A stretch of DNA of 64,000 nucleotides from Micractinium sp. NFX-FRZ (GCA_029339195.1 JAPTJF010000007.1:62001-126000), one strand, 5' to 3'; shown: positions 33,201 through 45,824, numbered from the stretch's first letter. The notes: generated by a model not told the origin, from the sequence alone. Program-made: numbers and translations.

Positions 33201-36200
33201 GTTTAGGTGCCGGCTTGGTCAGCTAGGCAGGCAGGCACCCAGCCTGCCCGCCCGCCTACCTGGCTGCCCGCTTCCCTACCTGCCTTCCTGCCTGCCTGCA
33301 TGCATGCGTGCATGCTTCCCTGCCTGCCTGCCCACCCACCATCCTACTTGAACCGCCTGCCCACTTTCCTGCATGCCTGGCATGTTTCCTAAAGCAGGAG
33401 CAGCCGCCCCGTTGCCTTTGCCCATCTATGCTGCTGCACCACCCCCACCCACGTTGCGCAGGCGGCCGTGACGGACGTCCGCTGGGCGCTTGCCAGGCCC
33501 CCCAGCAGCGCTGCTGCCATGCCAGCCACGCCAGCCCTGCAGCTGTACAGCCTTTCGGCAGACGGCACTCTGCTTCTCTGGGCCCCGCTGCCGCAGCCCC
33601 TGCCCGACCTGTTCCCCGCCAGCAGGAGCACCAGGGCCACCATTGCAGCCGGCAGCAGCAGCAGCAGCAGCAGCAGCAGCTGGACCACACCTGCCAGCAA
33701 GGCAGCAGGCAGTCTGGGTTCCCCCTTAGATGCTGGAGCCCTGCTGGCGGCAGCCGCTCAGGCCAGCGGCGTGCCTGCCGGTGCTTCCAGCAGCGCCAGC
33801 TTTGCGCAGCCAATCGTCACGGCTTTTGCCGTGCAGCTTCCGGGCAGCCCTGCAGCTGATGCGGCGGCAGGCGCAGCAGGCGCAGTGGGCGCAGGCAGCC
33901 ACTTGCTGGCAGTGGCGCTGCCAAACGGCACGGTGGCGGTGGTGTCCGTCGTGCCACCGGCCTTGGCAGGCGGGGAGGCTGCGATGCAGGTGCTCTGGGC
34001 CACTGGAGGCAGCGACAGCACCATCAGGTGAAGCCCGCCAGCCGGATTTTGCCGTTTCTGCTGCCGCCGCTGCTATGGGGGGGCATCTGTGCATGGAAAG
34101 CATGGCCGGGATCAGAGGTGGGCACAGCAGAGCGCTGCTCTCACGGCCCATTCAAGGTATAACCCATTCAAGGTATAAACCAAAGACCCTTTCTCCTGCC
34201 GCCGGTGCAGCCACCTTTGCTTCTCCGAGGACGGGTGGCAGCTGGCTGCTGCCGCCGAGTCAGGCTGGGTGACGATCCACCAATGGGCAGCACAGGCGGG
34301 CCTGCTGGCGGCACAGCCAGATGCCTCCAACGGCCCAACTGCAGATCAGGCTGCAGCACCCAGGGCCAGGCTCGACAGCGCAGCAACCGCGCTGGCCTGG
34401 GCGAGCGGCAGCAGCAGCAGTGGCGGCAGCAGCAGCACCACTGGCTGCAGCAGCGGCGGGGTGCTGGCTGCAGCCCTGCTGGTGGGCGGCATTCAGTTGC
34501 TAGATGTCTATCCTGGCAGCTGCAGCGGCACTGCTGGCGGCACTGCTGGCGGCAGTGGTGATCGCCTCATCCCGACTGCACTGCTGAGGGGCCATGGCGG
34601 CCTTGTTCGCAGCCTGGTGTGGCTGCCGGCCCAGCCGGAGCCTGTGGGGTCGGCGCCAGAGCTCTCAGAGGCGGGGAAGCAGGCGGCGGCAAAGCAGGAG
34701 GCGCAGCAGGAGGGGCAATCAGATGGTGAGCAGCAGCATGCGCAGCAGAAGGAGCGGGGTGTGAAGCAGGAGCAGGCAGCACAGGATGTGGGCCCCGCGG
34801 TTGCTGGCGCGGCAGCAGCAGCTGCAGAGGCGCAGGGAGGGCAAGGGGCACGGCCAGCGCCACCTCAGCGCAAGCTGCTGCTGCTGTCGGGATCTGAGGA
34901 CCAGTCAGTGCGGTTGTGGGACGTTCAGCGGCAGCTGGCTGCCTGGCAGCAGCGCCAGGATGCAGCCGCTGCAGCAGCGGCGGGTGGGGCGGCGGCGGCA
35001 GCTGAGTCTGCGGCAGCAGCGGTAGGTGAGGCCGCTGCGCAGCGAGAGGGCGCTGCACCTGCGGTGGTGCAGGTTCTGGAAGCTATTGTTGAGGCAACTT
35101 CAGCCAGCGCAGCTACAGAGGCAGCCTCAGCAACGGCAGAGGTGGCATCTGCCAGGGAGCTTGCCAGTGCCGCTGCTGCTGCTCCGCATGCCAGCGAGGC
35201 ATCAGCCAGCAGCCCGGCGGCGATACCACCAGTCGAGGAGCTGCCCACGCCAGAGCTACCGCCACCACTGCCGGCTGCTGCAGAGCCAGAGGCAGCAGCG
35301 GCAGCCACACCACCTGGCGGTGCCCCCGCACCAGAGCCTCGGGCAGCGGCAGCACCGCAGGGGGCGGCGCCTGCACCCGCCGCCACGCCACCTGGCAGCA
35401 AGAAGAAAGCGGCAGTCAGCGCTCTGACAGATCGCCCCATTTTGCCGCCTGCCCGCGTGGCAGAGGATGACAGGGGCCAGCAGCAAGCGGCGCAGCAGGC
35501 CTGCGTCCAGCTGGCACTGCAGCTGCTGCAGGCGCAGGCGCCGGAGCAGCGGGCTGGAGCAGCTCTTGAGGCGGCAACCCCACAGCCGCTCAACCCAGCG
35601 GCCGCGCTGCTGCTGGACTGCTCAACCGACCCTCTGACCGCCTCTCTGGCGCTGCAGCAGCAGGCGGAGGCGCTGGGTGTTGGGGCCAGCTCAGCGCCCA
35701 CAGCAGGCAGCAGGCACGCCTTGGCGCAGCGCTCTGCTGCTGTGGACCTGCTGCGCGGTGACGTGGGTGCAGCCATGCAGACGCTGCTGGAGCACGACGC
35801 CCTCACCGCCGACTTTGTCAGCCTGAGCGCCGCCGCAGGTGGGTTGGAGGCAGGGCTTGGGAGGGAGGTAAGCAGCATGGTGGCGCACGCTCCCTTGTGC
35901 CCTGCCTGGCGAGAGGCGTGAGGGCGGCGCTGTGGGCACCCCGCTGGTGGGCTAGGTGGCGAATGTGTGCGCCAGCGCATGCATATATATGTTTGTGCAC
36001 CCATTTATGTCATCTACTCTCTTTCCTTTTTGCCTCCCCGCCCGCCTGCAGGCCCGGCCGCCTGGCGGGCGGTCACGCTGGCGTACGCCGCCAAGCTGGA
36101 GCAGCAGCAGGAGCCACACCTGGCGGCGCTGCACCTGCTGGCAGCGGGACAGGAGGAGGGGGCAGTGCAGGTGGGCCCAACGTTCTTGTAATGGACCTAT

Positions 36201-37580
36201 AGTGGGCCTGTGAAAGGCTTGATGGCCCTGTATTACGCCTGCGCTGGGCCTGCGATGGGCATGTATTGGGCCTGGCAAGGTTGCTGCACGGGGCGCGGGC
36301 ATGGGCAGCATGCGCCGCCCGGCACTCTGTGCTCCCGACCCTGCCTGCTTTGAACAGCTTTTTATCCCTCCCCTGGGCTATGTTGACGCCGTCTTGTCCT
36401 CTATCCTGGTGCCTGCCACGCCCCTGCTTGCTTGCAGGTGTACCGCCGGGCAGGGCTGCTCAGGGAGGCTGTGAGCCTGGCATCTGCGCGCCTCCTGCCG
36501 GGCCACCCACTGCTGCCGGTGAGCGGGTGTCTGTGCTGTGCTCTGCTGTGCTGTGCTGTGCTGTGCTGTGCTGTGCTATGCCATACTCAGCTGCTGCTTT
36601 CCTTTCGCTTCGGACCAGACCGGGCCAAGGGGGCAAAGCCCTGCTTCTTGCTGCCCCTGGGTGCCTCCTGGTTTGCCTCCGCTGCTGCTGCTGCTGCCAT
36701 CCCCCGCAGCGCATTAAGAACATCACATCCCCGCCGCCACCGCATGCAGCTGCAGTTGCTGGTGCTGCATCACCTGCAGCATGAGGTGTATGTCGCCATT
36801 AAACAGGGAAACCTCACGTCACTTTTCCTGCTGCTGCTGCAGGAGCTACACGAGGTCTATGCCGCCCAGCTCAGCAGCAAGGGCCTGCACGAGCAGGCGG
36901 CGGCACACCTGCTGGCTGCAGGGCAGTGGTCGGCCGCAGCGGCGGCGCTGGCCCGCCGAGGCAGCGCGGTGGCGGCGGCGGCGGCTTTGCAAGTCTGCCG
37001 CCAGGCGCTGTGCTGCCCCAGTGCTGTGCTAGGACCCCGAGAGGAGGCTGCCCTGCAGCAGCAGCTGCATGCAGCTCAGCAGCAGCTGGCGGCGCTGGCG
37101 GCTGCAGAGGGATTAGATGCTGGCACGGCGCTTGCAGCCGTCGCGCTGCCATCCCCTGTGCAGCTGCCGCCACACTCAGAGCAGAGGGCGGCAGAGGGCA
37201 CGGCAGCCCTCAGCTTTGCGGATGTAGCGGCGGCACCGGCCGCGGCGCCGGCAAGCCGTGGCCACCAGGCCCGCCAGCGCTACTCGCCCCAGCAGCTGTT
37301 GGCAGTGGGCAGCTCCCTTCAGCCTGCCAGCCTGCCAGACCTCCCTGCTGACCTGGCAAGCGCTGGCGCCGGTGCCGGCTCTGCTGCACCTCCAACCCCC
37401 CGTGCCAACGTGTCCACCGCCAGCATGGCACCAGGGCTGCCCGTCGGTGGCCCCCGCCAGCGGTACTCTCAGCAGGCCCTGCTCGAACTGTCAGGCACCT
37501 CCCCAGCCCACCAGCTACCGGGAGCTGAGCAGCTGAGGAGGTCTCTGCCGGCCGAGCTGCTGCGGACTGACGAGTGCTAG
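30225..37580 (+). CDS. GEMIN5: Gemin5-like WD40 protein
   Basis: Nine exons (30225-30259, 30405-30533, 30648-30848, 31044-33177, 33462-34027, 34211-35838, 36052-36170, 36438-36518, 36843-37580) give about 1876 aa. The start reads PPSPNWYGAHTADW, the Gemin5 N-terminal hallmark (PPSPNWY). WD repeats follow (LSGHANRVTAVAF, GAADRSLRLWHVG, GYANGSVLLLDWK, GSEDQSVRLWDVQ), expanded by Ala/Gln-rich inserts and a Pro run near 32715. The C-terminal helical part (VYRRAGLLREAVSLASARLL, ELHEVYAAQLSSKGLHEQAA) matches the Gemin5 TPR-like dimerisation region. Gemin5 recognises snRNA and cap and regulates translation. A 36-base in-frame segment (36749-36784) could be an extra microexon. TGTAA follows at 37688. 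Confidence 0.87.
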
Positions 37581-37687
37581 CTCTTGCACCGGCAGCCAAG
37601 GGTCGGTTGAGCGTGCTGGGTCTGCCTCACACGGCGGGTCCTTCCCACTGGCTGTGCGCATGCTGAAACATGTGTTGAGCACGTGCC

Positions 37688-37692
37688 TGTAA
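37688..37692 (+). terminator. Putative poly(A) signal TGTAA of Gemin5
   Basis: It lies about 108 bases after the Gemin5 stop codon. The remainder up to 38065 should be the promoter and leader of the next gene; no exon is seen there. Confidence 0.5.
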
Positions 37693-38065
37693 CATGTGTG
37701 TTGGGTTGACAGCAAGTGCTGACACTTGCCTTGCGGATCAGTGGCCCTGTGTGGGCTTTGGTCCCGCTTCAGCCTGGCAGGCCCGTGCACGTGGCCCCGC
37801 CTCCGCCGGCGCCTGAAGCCGCCCAGCAGCTGCTGCCTTGCAGCGCGCCCGACCAACCCGGGCCTCTCCCTCCCACTCTCGCACCTCACACCCATCATGT
37901 GTGTGATCTTTGAAGGGTCGCACATGTCCGTTCTGCATGCGGCACGAGCCAGCGAAGATTGCACGACGGAGCGTCCGTCCATCAGGCACTTGGCTGCCCA
38001 CGCTCCTGCTCGCTTCCGTGCTCTTTCATGCGATTTGCTGACTGAGGATCAACGATCGTCCCGCG

Positions 38066-40317
38066 ATGAAGGGCTCTGCCGGCCTGCTGCTCCTGGCGCT
38101 GCTGTCTGCGTGCGCCTGGCAGGCCTCCCGGGCTGCCTTGCCAGTCTGGTGAGCTGCCTGTCTCGCCTGGCGCCGGCAGAGGCGTGCCGTAGCCGCGAAG
38201 CACCGGTGGGGCCCACTGCCGCCCGCCCTGCGTGTTCCGCCCCCGCCGCCGCTCACCTGTCGACTGCTGCGCCCGGCCGAACCCCTGCTGGCAGGTCTGC
38301 CTATGCCAACAGCGTGCGGGGGGCCCTGGCGGCAGATCCCTTCACAAAGACCGCACTCTCCAGCAATGGCACGCACTTCACTGTGACCGTGACAGGTGGG
38401 CAGGAGCGGGCATGGGCAGAAGTGGGGTGGGCAGGAACGGCGTGGGCAGGAGCGGCACGGACGGGATTGTACGTCTGGCTGGTATCCAAATGGTGGTTGC
38501 AGTGCACGATGCGCAGATTTCCCACAACCCTTCGGCATTGCTGCTGCAGCTGAGCAGCTAAATCAAGCAGTGCCCCTACTTGTGCTCTTCTGTGCAGTCG
38601 CCAACTGCTGCCCCGCCTCTGGTGGCATCTGCATCAAAGACTGCAATGCTGGGACAGCCAAGGCCCAATCCCTTGCCACCCTGCTCACCGCCGCCGCTTC
38701 CGACGCCAGCGCTGAGTTCGTGGGGGGCCCGGCGGTGAGCTGGCGTACTGGGTGCCACGCTGGCAGCTGCACTGTGCCAGCACAGCGCCAGCTGGACAGG
38801 GCAGTTTGGGGCATTGGCAGCAGGCGGGCAGCTTGCCGCTGCGAGGCAGTTCCGCACGGGCACGGTGCCTGCCTGCTGGGATATTTGCCAGGCGGCATGA
38901 GGTGTGGCAACAGCGCTGACACGAGCAGCAGAATCTCAACTTGTGGCTAGGTATGTGGGCACTCCACAATGGGCCCCCCCTCAGCCGTCTCACCTCACCA
39001 CTCCACACTGAATACATGCGCAGGCCGGCATTGTGGTGATGTTCAATGGGCGAGTTGTGCCGGCACGCGCGCGCCCCAGCTCGGCAGCTGGTGCAGCCAC
39101 TCACGTTAGGAACGCGATGCTTGGGAACCCAAACTTCCTGCGGGTAAGAAGCAGGGGCAGGGCGGCGGCCGGGCGGGGCGGCTGGGAGGCAAGGGGGTAG
39201 GAAGTGCAGCAGCAGAGGCAGGCAGAGGAAGGTGGGTGGCTGGGTGGTAGGAGCCCAAGCAGTGACAGGAAGGCAGCGCTTGAAACAGGCCGCCGCCCAA
39301 TCTTGCCACCTGAAATGCACCACGGTAGGGACGTATGTCGTACTGCTGATGGCACACTGCTGATAGCACTCTGCTGATGGCATATTCGCCCTTGCCCTGG
39401 CTCCGCTTGTGCAGGTGGAGACCTTTGCACGCAACACCCGGATCGTGTGGAAACCCACGGTGCGCGCGCATGCGGCCGTGTGTGTTTGCACACGTGTGTG
39501 CCCCCTACATGCCGCGTGCGGCCACTCCGGCAGGCAGCCGCTAGTGTCGGCTGCCCGGTCATCTTATCTGCTCAGCTGTGCTTCCATGGCTGGCTGGGCA
39601 GGAATGCTATATCATAGGTTGCAGCGCCCTGCCTGACCTACAATCCACCATGTATGGCCACAAGCTTGTCCTTGGTGCAGGTGGCACAGTATCCTGGCGG
39701 TGACATCTCAGCTGTTTCTGGTTTGACCACTCAAGTGCTGTCTGATGTGAGTGGGCAACAGCTGACACATGTACCATGGTTTCCTGCGGCCAGAGGGGCG
39801 GGGCAGGGTGGGATGGGGAAGGACAGCTGGCCATCCAGCTGTGCGCGCCAGGTTGCCCCGGCCGGGGGCCCAATCTGCAGCCCTTCAATGCACTGCAGGT
39901 GGCACCCCAGTGTGCCATGCACCCCTCCCCAAACCAGCCTGTTGCACACCCCCTTTCTGACCCAGTGTGCCTCCACCCCTCCCCGAGCCAGCCTATGCTG
40001 TGCACTTGCCTCTCTGTTGCCCATCATGCCCTGCTGTGCCGGCCATGCCATGCTGTGCTGGGCTGTGCTGGGCTGGGCTAGACACATACATGCTGCTGTT
40101 CTTCTGTGCCTCTTGATGGCAGTGAGCTGGTTTAGCTGCCGCCCCACTCTGTTCAGTGCGTGCATTTATACTTGCTTCATCGACACATTGCATACTCCGT
40201 CCATTCGTTCATGCTTCGCAGGTCATGCGCAGCGTGCTGGGTTTGTCCAAGTACGCGCTGCTCTCCTCCAGCGATGCATGCAACGGGGTGGCGTGCATGG
40301 CGGCGCCGCTCACGTGA
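38066..40317 (+). CDS. Predicted secreted protein, family unknown
   Basis: Seven exons (38066-38148, 38295-38395, 38598-38734, 39024-39143, 39415-39459, 39681-39746, 40222-40317) give 215 aa. The N-terminus is a clear signal peptide (MKGSAGLLLLALLSACAW). The mature part has one N-glycosylation site (NGT), a Cys cluster (NCCPASGGICIKDC) and a late pair (DACNGVAC), so disulfides in the secretory pathway are likely. No catalytic motif is visible and I do not recognise the family. The stop overlaps a gtgagc string (CTCACGTGAGC) that could instead be a donor. An open stretch to 40699 and TGTAA at 40837 leave room for one more exon. Confidence 0.62.
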
Positions 40318-41330
40318 GCTCCCTAGCTAGCTGCCAAGGCGCCTGTGGGGCAGCCCAGGAGGGCGCGATCAAACTCGATGGCAGAAGGGCTGCAAGCTCA
40401 CATGATGCCATCTATGATAGCAGCAGCAGGCAGCAGCAGCGACAGCAGCAGTAGGGCGCCTGCTGCCCAGCACGGCACAGCTGGTGACGCACATGCCATT
40501 GGAGCACGGCTCACATGAGGCACTGCCCAAGCGGGCGCACCTTACTGCAATGACCTTCTATGTGGTGCTGCTGGGCAGGCTAAGCGAGCACTTGGCCGGA
40601 ACCGGGCGCAGCGGCGGTCAGAGCTGCAGCTGGCGGCACGGCGAAGCGGCACGGCGCATGATGCGCTGCCCGCAGCGCTTGCCCGGGGGTGGCCGTTGAC
40701 ATGGCCCGTCACGCCCGGGTGCCAAGACGCACAACCACGACGCAGTTACCAAGACGCTTACTTCAACTCAAGTTGAAAAGTGCATCTACAAATGATAAAC
40801 ACTGAGCATCTGAACTTCCTGGATAAGCTTATGAGTTGTAAGCACACACATGTTCGGGCCCACGGTGTGCTGGCTCAGGCGGCAGTGGCAGAGCTAGCAG
40901 GCAGGCAACGACTGCCGCAGCAATCAGCTTCACATCCAGCTCCCCTCCTCCCTACGCAAACTCAACCTCCCTCCGCATCAGCTGACGCACCGCCCTACAA
41001 GCATGCAATCTGAGGCTAGCCATTCGGCGCCTCTCTAGTACCGGGACTGGTGCCCCGCCAGCGCTGGCGCCCCGTCGCCGCTGGTTGACGCCGCCTGGCT
41101 GCCGTGCAACAGCTCTGCTAAAGTTCGACCCAGCAACAATCGTTTAATTGCTACGCCAGAGGACAATCATGGGGCTCGCCTCCTCGCTCAGCTCCCTGCA
41201 GCTCCCTGCCTGACAATGCAGGTCCCATGCTGGTCTCATGGTGTTGCAGGCACAACATGATGGACTGTGGCGATTTTTAATCTCGTCCACCGTCCACCCT
41301 TCACCCCGCGTCGCCCCCTGCCAGTCGGAA
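40318..41330 (+). other. Spacer with possible extra exon and CAG-rich tract
   Basis: It contains a short CAG/AGC-rich tract at about 40420-40452, an open frame at 40484-40699 that could be an unrecognised last exon of the preceding gene, and TGTAA at 40837-40841. The rest (40842-41330) holds nothing I can support apart from the presumed promoter of the next gene. Confidence 0.4.
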
Positions 41331-43804
41331 ATGAAGGCTTCAGGTGCCGTTGCCTGTCTGTGCGTGGCGGCCGCCTGGGCGTTTGTGGTGGAGGCCGGCC
41401 TTGGACGTTCCCTCCTGCAGCAGGGTGAGCGTAGTAGCTTCGCAGTTGCATGCCCAACGTTGGTTCGGGGACAACGAGCGCATAGCGGATGAGGCGGCGG
41501 GGGAGGGGGGCGCTGACGGGGTGCTGACTATGCAAGCGGCGCTCAGAGTGGCTGGGAAGCTTAAGAGGCTCTTAAGAGCTGGCCACTGTCCGCCTGGCAG
41601 AGTGCCAGCCTGCATTCCTGTGCAGTCGCCAGTGCCTCTATTTTGAAGTGACGGAATTGACTCTGTGGAAATCCATTGGTGCAGTCCCAGCCGGCTTCCA
41701 GGCTGCAGACCTCTCCGGCTGCCCGCCAGTGTCTGCCAGCAACGCAGACCATCCCACAGGCTCCCATGCCACCTGGCAGCTGCCGGGTGAGCTCGTTCAC
41801 GTACTGAGTTCCCAACTGGCATGCTCCGCTGCACTATAGTAACTGCTGCTTGCAGCAGCGCATGAGCAGTTGTGACTTGCAAGTTGAACAGTGCATCGCC
41901 TGGAAGCGTGGCGGCAGGCCGGCCTTGAGGGGTGCCAGCTGCAGGAGCTGGAGCTCAGGATTGGCCAGCACCACCGCACTGTCCAGGGCTAACCTGGGCC
42001 TGCATGCCACGCCGCAGTGGCCTCCCTCTCTGCCCAGAAGCTGCCCCCACCCGTACCCCCCGCCCCTGCCCCTGCCGCCTCCGTTCCAGACCCTGCATCC
42101 GCCTTGCCTCCGCCCTGCCTTGCTTGCTCCGCCCGCCAGCATCGAGCCCAATGCACAGTAGTTGTCGTTGGCTGGTCAAGAATCGGCCAGGGGCTTCAGT
42201 GCTCGTTTCGCCTTGTGTGCCTCCTGCATTGCAGTGACCGGAACGCTGAACTGGACCTGTGTGGGAGGCAAGCCCGTGTTTCATGGCGCCCTTCTCACCT
42301 ACTCCGGCGCTGACTCTGGGTGAGTTTCGTCTTTGTCGTCTGAATGAATGAATGAGCCGCGCACCAAGGCAGCGCACAACTTGGAGATGGCATCTCCATG
42401 GCCAGCTCTCTGCTTGCTCGCTCGCTTGTTCGCTTGCTGCCGTGGGGCTCAGACGGAGTGCACACACACACACATTGCACTTGCCACCTGCGCTCCACGG
42501 TCACAGAAGAAGAAGAAGAAGAAGATTACAGCCCGAGGGCGTGGGGTTGAGGAAGCCAACAGGAAATTAAGCCAAAGGCACCAGTCAGCTACCATGCTCC
42601 ACGGTCACAAACCTTTGGAGGCCGCAGCACACACCAAGTCGGGCAAGCTGTGCCACCGATGATCGGTGCACGCAGTGTCAGGTTTGCATTTTCAAGTTGT
42701 GTCCTGCAATGCTGCCTACCTGCATCACTGGCTGCTGCAGGAAGGCCTACTATACGCCGCCGGAGCCTGGCCAGATGGCTGGGCTGGTGGGATGGGCCGT
42801 CGTGTCGCTCCAGAAGGCCGGCACGTACTAGTGAGTGTCAGCTCATATCAAGCTGAAGCTCTAGTATGCATGCGTTACATGGTGCAGCTGCGGTGGCTGC
42901 AGTAGGCCTGTTGCATGCAGCCGGCGCATTTTGGCGCAAGCCAAGCACCGCATCATGTGCTTGCTCGTCAGCCACAGGTCTCTCTTCCGCCAACCAGTTT
43001 TGCTTGCTTGCTTTCTGGCTTGATTGCATGTACGTGCAGCCTGGACACGTTGAAGAACGCCACCACCCGTTCCCCCGATGGCGAGATTGTAGCGGGACGC
43101 TGGCCAGTGGCACTGGTGAGGCGATTTGGGCTACTGTGCTGGGCCCCTAAAAACCGTTTTTTGGGGCCAGTGGCACTGGTCAAATGATTTGCTGGCATGC
43201 CTCGTTCGTCCACAGTGCTGTCTGCAGCCGGCCATCCTGGTTGTGAGTGCACGAATGGAAAAGAATGCAATGTCCCTTGCAGCGCAATCAAAACCAGGGT
43301 GTGTGAGCCAGTTATGTCAGCACAGCATCACGAAGCTGAACGCAACTACTGACCGATTCTTGCAGTAAGTTTTGCGTTCCCCAACCCTGCAACATCCAAC
43401 CCTACTTCTTTTGCAAATGTGCAGCTTTCCACTGGCGCCACTCCATGCGACTATTTCATTCGCACCAACGTCACAGGTGCAATTGGCTGTGGCTGTCGCT
43501 GCCGTGTGCTGCTGCCAGGGCTGCACTGCCTCTGTTGCTCGCTGCCGCCCAAAATGCTCATGCTGGTGTTGCCAGCTCCGTCGTATGCCATTGTGTTCGG
43601 CCCCGCCATAGAGAGCAGCAAGCCCAAGCAGCTTCAGGTCCGGTGTTTTGCTGTGCCTCGGCATATGCTGTGCGCAATGCTATGCCCAAGTGCAAGCGCT
43701 GCCAGCGCTGCTGCTCATGGTCACGTGCATGGTTCAATATTGAATTAATGCAGGAGGCGCTACCCCCACAAGCTGTGGCAGCACGCCAGAAGGCGTCGAG
43801 CTGA
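41331..43804 (+). CDS. Second predicted secreted protein, family unknown
   Basis: Nine exons (41331-41424, 41685-41786, 42235-42319, 42741-42833, 43040-43115, 43216-43242, 43425-43476, 43576-43637, 43754-43804) give 213 aa. It begins with a signal peptide (MKASGAVACLCVAAAWAFVV). Candidate N-glycosylation sites are NWT, NAT and NVT. Cysteines are few (SGCPP, NWTCVGG, TPCDYF). The stretch PPEPGQMAGLVGWAVVSLQ followed by KAGTYYL looks like a beta-sandwich strand pair, but I cannot name a fold. It sits tandem to the other secreted gene with almost the same length but a different intron-phase pattern. The 27-base exon at 43216 is the least certain. The function is unknown. Confidence 0.58.
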
Positions 43805-44559
43805 CCGTCCCCTACACAGCTGTGCACACCTGCTATGCTTGCAAGTGAGATGCTGATGCTGGGCGAGAACGGGAGCATGGCATGGCATGGCTCCCACCCG
43901 GGGGGGGCAGAGCCACGAAACGGCGGTGATGGGAGACCTCGGCGGCGCCCAGCGAGGCCTACAAGATCTGAACAGCCATTTGTTTGCTGCCTGGGTGATG
44001 TCAGTGGCAACGCATGCATGCAGCTGATGCATGAACCTGTTGCAGCCGACGCATGCCACGAGACGCATGTAGCTAGCGTCGCGGTGCGCCCAGCCTTGCG
44101 ACTCGCCTCCCCATGCGCCCACCCCTCCACCCACATTGCTGCCTACTACGACCCGCCCATTCGCGGATGTCTTCATCCCTCCCATTGCTCCCATCACCAG
44201 TAGATCTGAATGACTCTCCCCACATTGTCAACCACCTTCTCATGTGTGCATCCTATCGATACCCACCATGCATGTGCTTTCACAACGTTAGCGCTCATAA
44301 TGTTAGCGCTCGTAGCGCTCAGCGGGCTGGCGGTAGTGCTCCCGTTCCCTTTCATGACCACCGTGCCCGCCTGTTCTCGTCTGCTCTGATCAGCGTGCCT
44401 CTGTCCAGTCTTTCATCCCCTCAGCCACCCTGCTGCCATGCAGCATGCAGCCTCCCTGCATGGGCGCCCTGATGCCGGCAGGCACTCTCGCTCGCTCAGT
44501 CTGCCTGCAACGCTTCATTGCAACACGAGTGCCATGAGGTCAAGCGGTCAAAGACTCCC
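43805..44559 (+). other. Spacer with no supported gene
   Basis: I see no convincing exon. A small repeat, GTTAGCGCTC with variants, occurs about 44287-44325. This region should include the 3' UTR of the preceding gene and the decayed upstream part of the MYND pseudogene. Confidence 0.4.
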
Positions 44560-44848
44560 GAGTAGAGGATTGAGGCGCCGTGTTGCTCCTGTACTACGCC
44601 ACCGTGCTCAGCATCTCCGCTGCATCCTCGGCCATTTCACGAGTGCTTGGGGCCCACAGCGAGAGTCGGTGTGTGTTGGGTGACGCGCTGCCAAGGAACG
44701 ACAAGGCAGCGGGGGCAAGGATGCGGTGCTGCAAGACCTGGCGCATGTCATGGCACCCAGCCAGTTAGGGGCGCTGGAGGTGGGTGGGACGCTGGTGTGC
44801 GTTGAGACGGCCTGTGTATGCATGATGCTGTCCGGCAAGGACTCGGCA

Positions 44849-44886
<38 letters not shown>

Positions 44887-45824
44887 ACTTGACGCCCGCC
44901 CGCCCGCCCAGCCAGCCAGTCTTGCTTGCATGCACGCTCACCGCCAGCAGAGCACCCAAAAGCAGACACTCCCCTGGGCATACACTCTGGTTCACCCGCA
45001 TTTGCATGTGCTGGGCTGCACCGACTGCAGGTGGGGTGCCTGGTGCTCTCCCACCAGTTCCTGGCGCTTGATCGTCTGAGGGATGCGGCCCGAGACATGC
45101 TGGAGCGGCGCAGCGCAGACTGCACTGCTGCTGCTGGTGCTGACAGCAAGGGCGGCAACAGCGACGGCGGCGATGGCAGCAGCAGCAGCAGCAGCGGCGG
45201 TGGCAGCAAAGGCCAGCCGGGGGGCAGCCAACACGGGAGTCCCGGGGGCCAGATTGGCAGCGCAGCCCTGGGCAGCCAGCGGCTGCAAGGGCAGCTGGAG
45301 GCTCTGGACGCCTTTCTCCTGCCGGCATAGGGGCGCTGCACCGTGGATGAAGGGGCGCCTGTACATGTGTGCCGCCAGCTGCAGCGTGAGGCGCTGCCAC
45401 CGGCGCGTGCGTTAGCGGCGGCCCTGCTGGAATGGTGGCAGCGCCCGGAGCAGGCAGCGGCTGACCGGATGGACCAGGCGGCTGGCGTTGGCAAGGGCTG
45501 CTGCTCGTTCCTGCGCTGCGCCAACCTGGGCGGCCGGCGGCTGGCCAGGCTTCGAGTGCAGCGGTTGGCAAGTCAGCAGCCACCCTGCGGTGCAGCGGCT
45601 GCCGTTCGGCGTGGTACTGCGGCACTGCCTGCTCACACGCCGACTGGCTGGAAGGGCACCGCAAGGTGTGCGAGCTGTTGGCGACAGCGCGGCAGCAGAA
45701 GCAGCAACAAGAGCCGTTGCCGCAGCCGGACCAACTGCAGGGGCAGCAGCTGCGGCGTAGCAAGCGGCAGGGTGCCGCAAGCGGTGGCATCGCATATAAG
45801 ACAAAGGTTCCATTGCACTCCTAG
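44560..45824 (+). pseudogene. Decayed MYND-type zinc-finger gene
   Basis: The MYND finger is still readable: CCSFLRCANLGG, then LRCSGCRSAWYCGTAC and HADWLEGHRKVC, which give the C-x2-C, Y-C-x3-C and H-x3-C ligand pattern. Upstream helical segments are also recognisable (LLLYYATVLSISAASSAI, VLQDLAHVMAPSQL, VGCLVLSHQFLALDRLRDAA, VHVCRQLQREALPPARALA). The frame is broken three times: a shift near 44712, an in-frame TAG at 45328-45330, and a one-base shift near 45540 just before the finger. TGTAA remains at 45849. Large MYND families are known in Chlorella-type algae (from memory). It is called a pseudogene because no intron repairs all three breaks. Confidence 0.75.
44848..44886 (+). repeat. CTG/GCT triplet run
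   Basis: About 13 GCT units in the MYND pseudogene, encoding polyAla in its original frame. A shorter AGC run lies at about 45177-45195. Confidence 0.9.

Noticed and set aside
34925..36004. 359-codon minus-strand frame opposite Gemin5
   Set aside because: Ala/Ser-rich antisense shadow; the plus strand carries WD repeats.
36711..36783. Possible Gemin5 exon reading RIKNITSPPPP
   Set aside because: It reaches a stop (GCATGA) in the phase needed. Direct joining of 36518 to 36843 gives the family-typical HPLLP-ELHEVY sequence.
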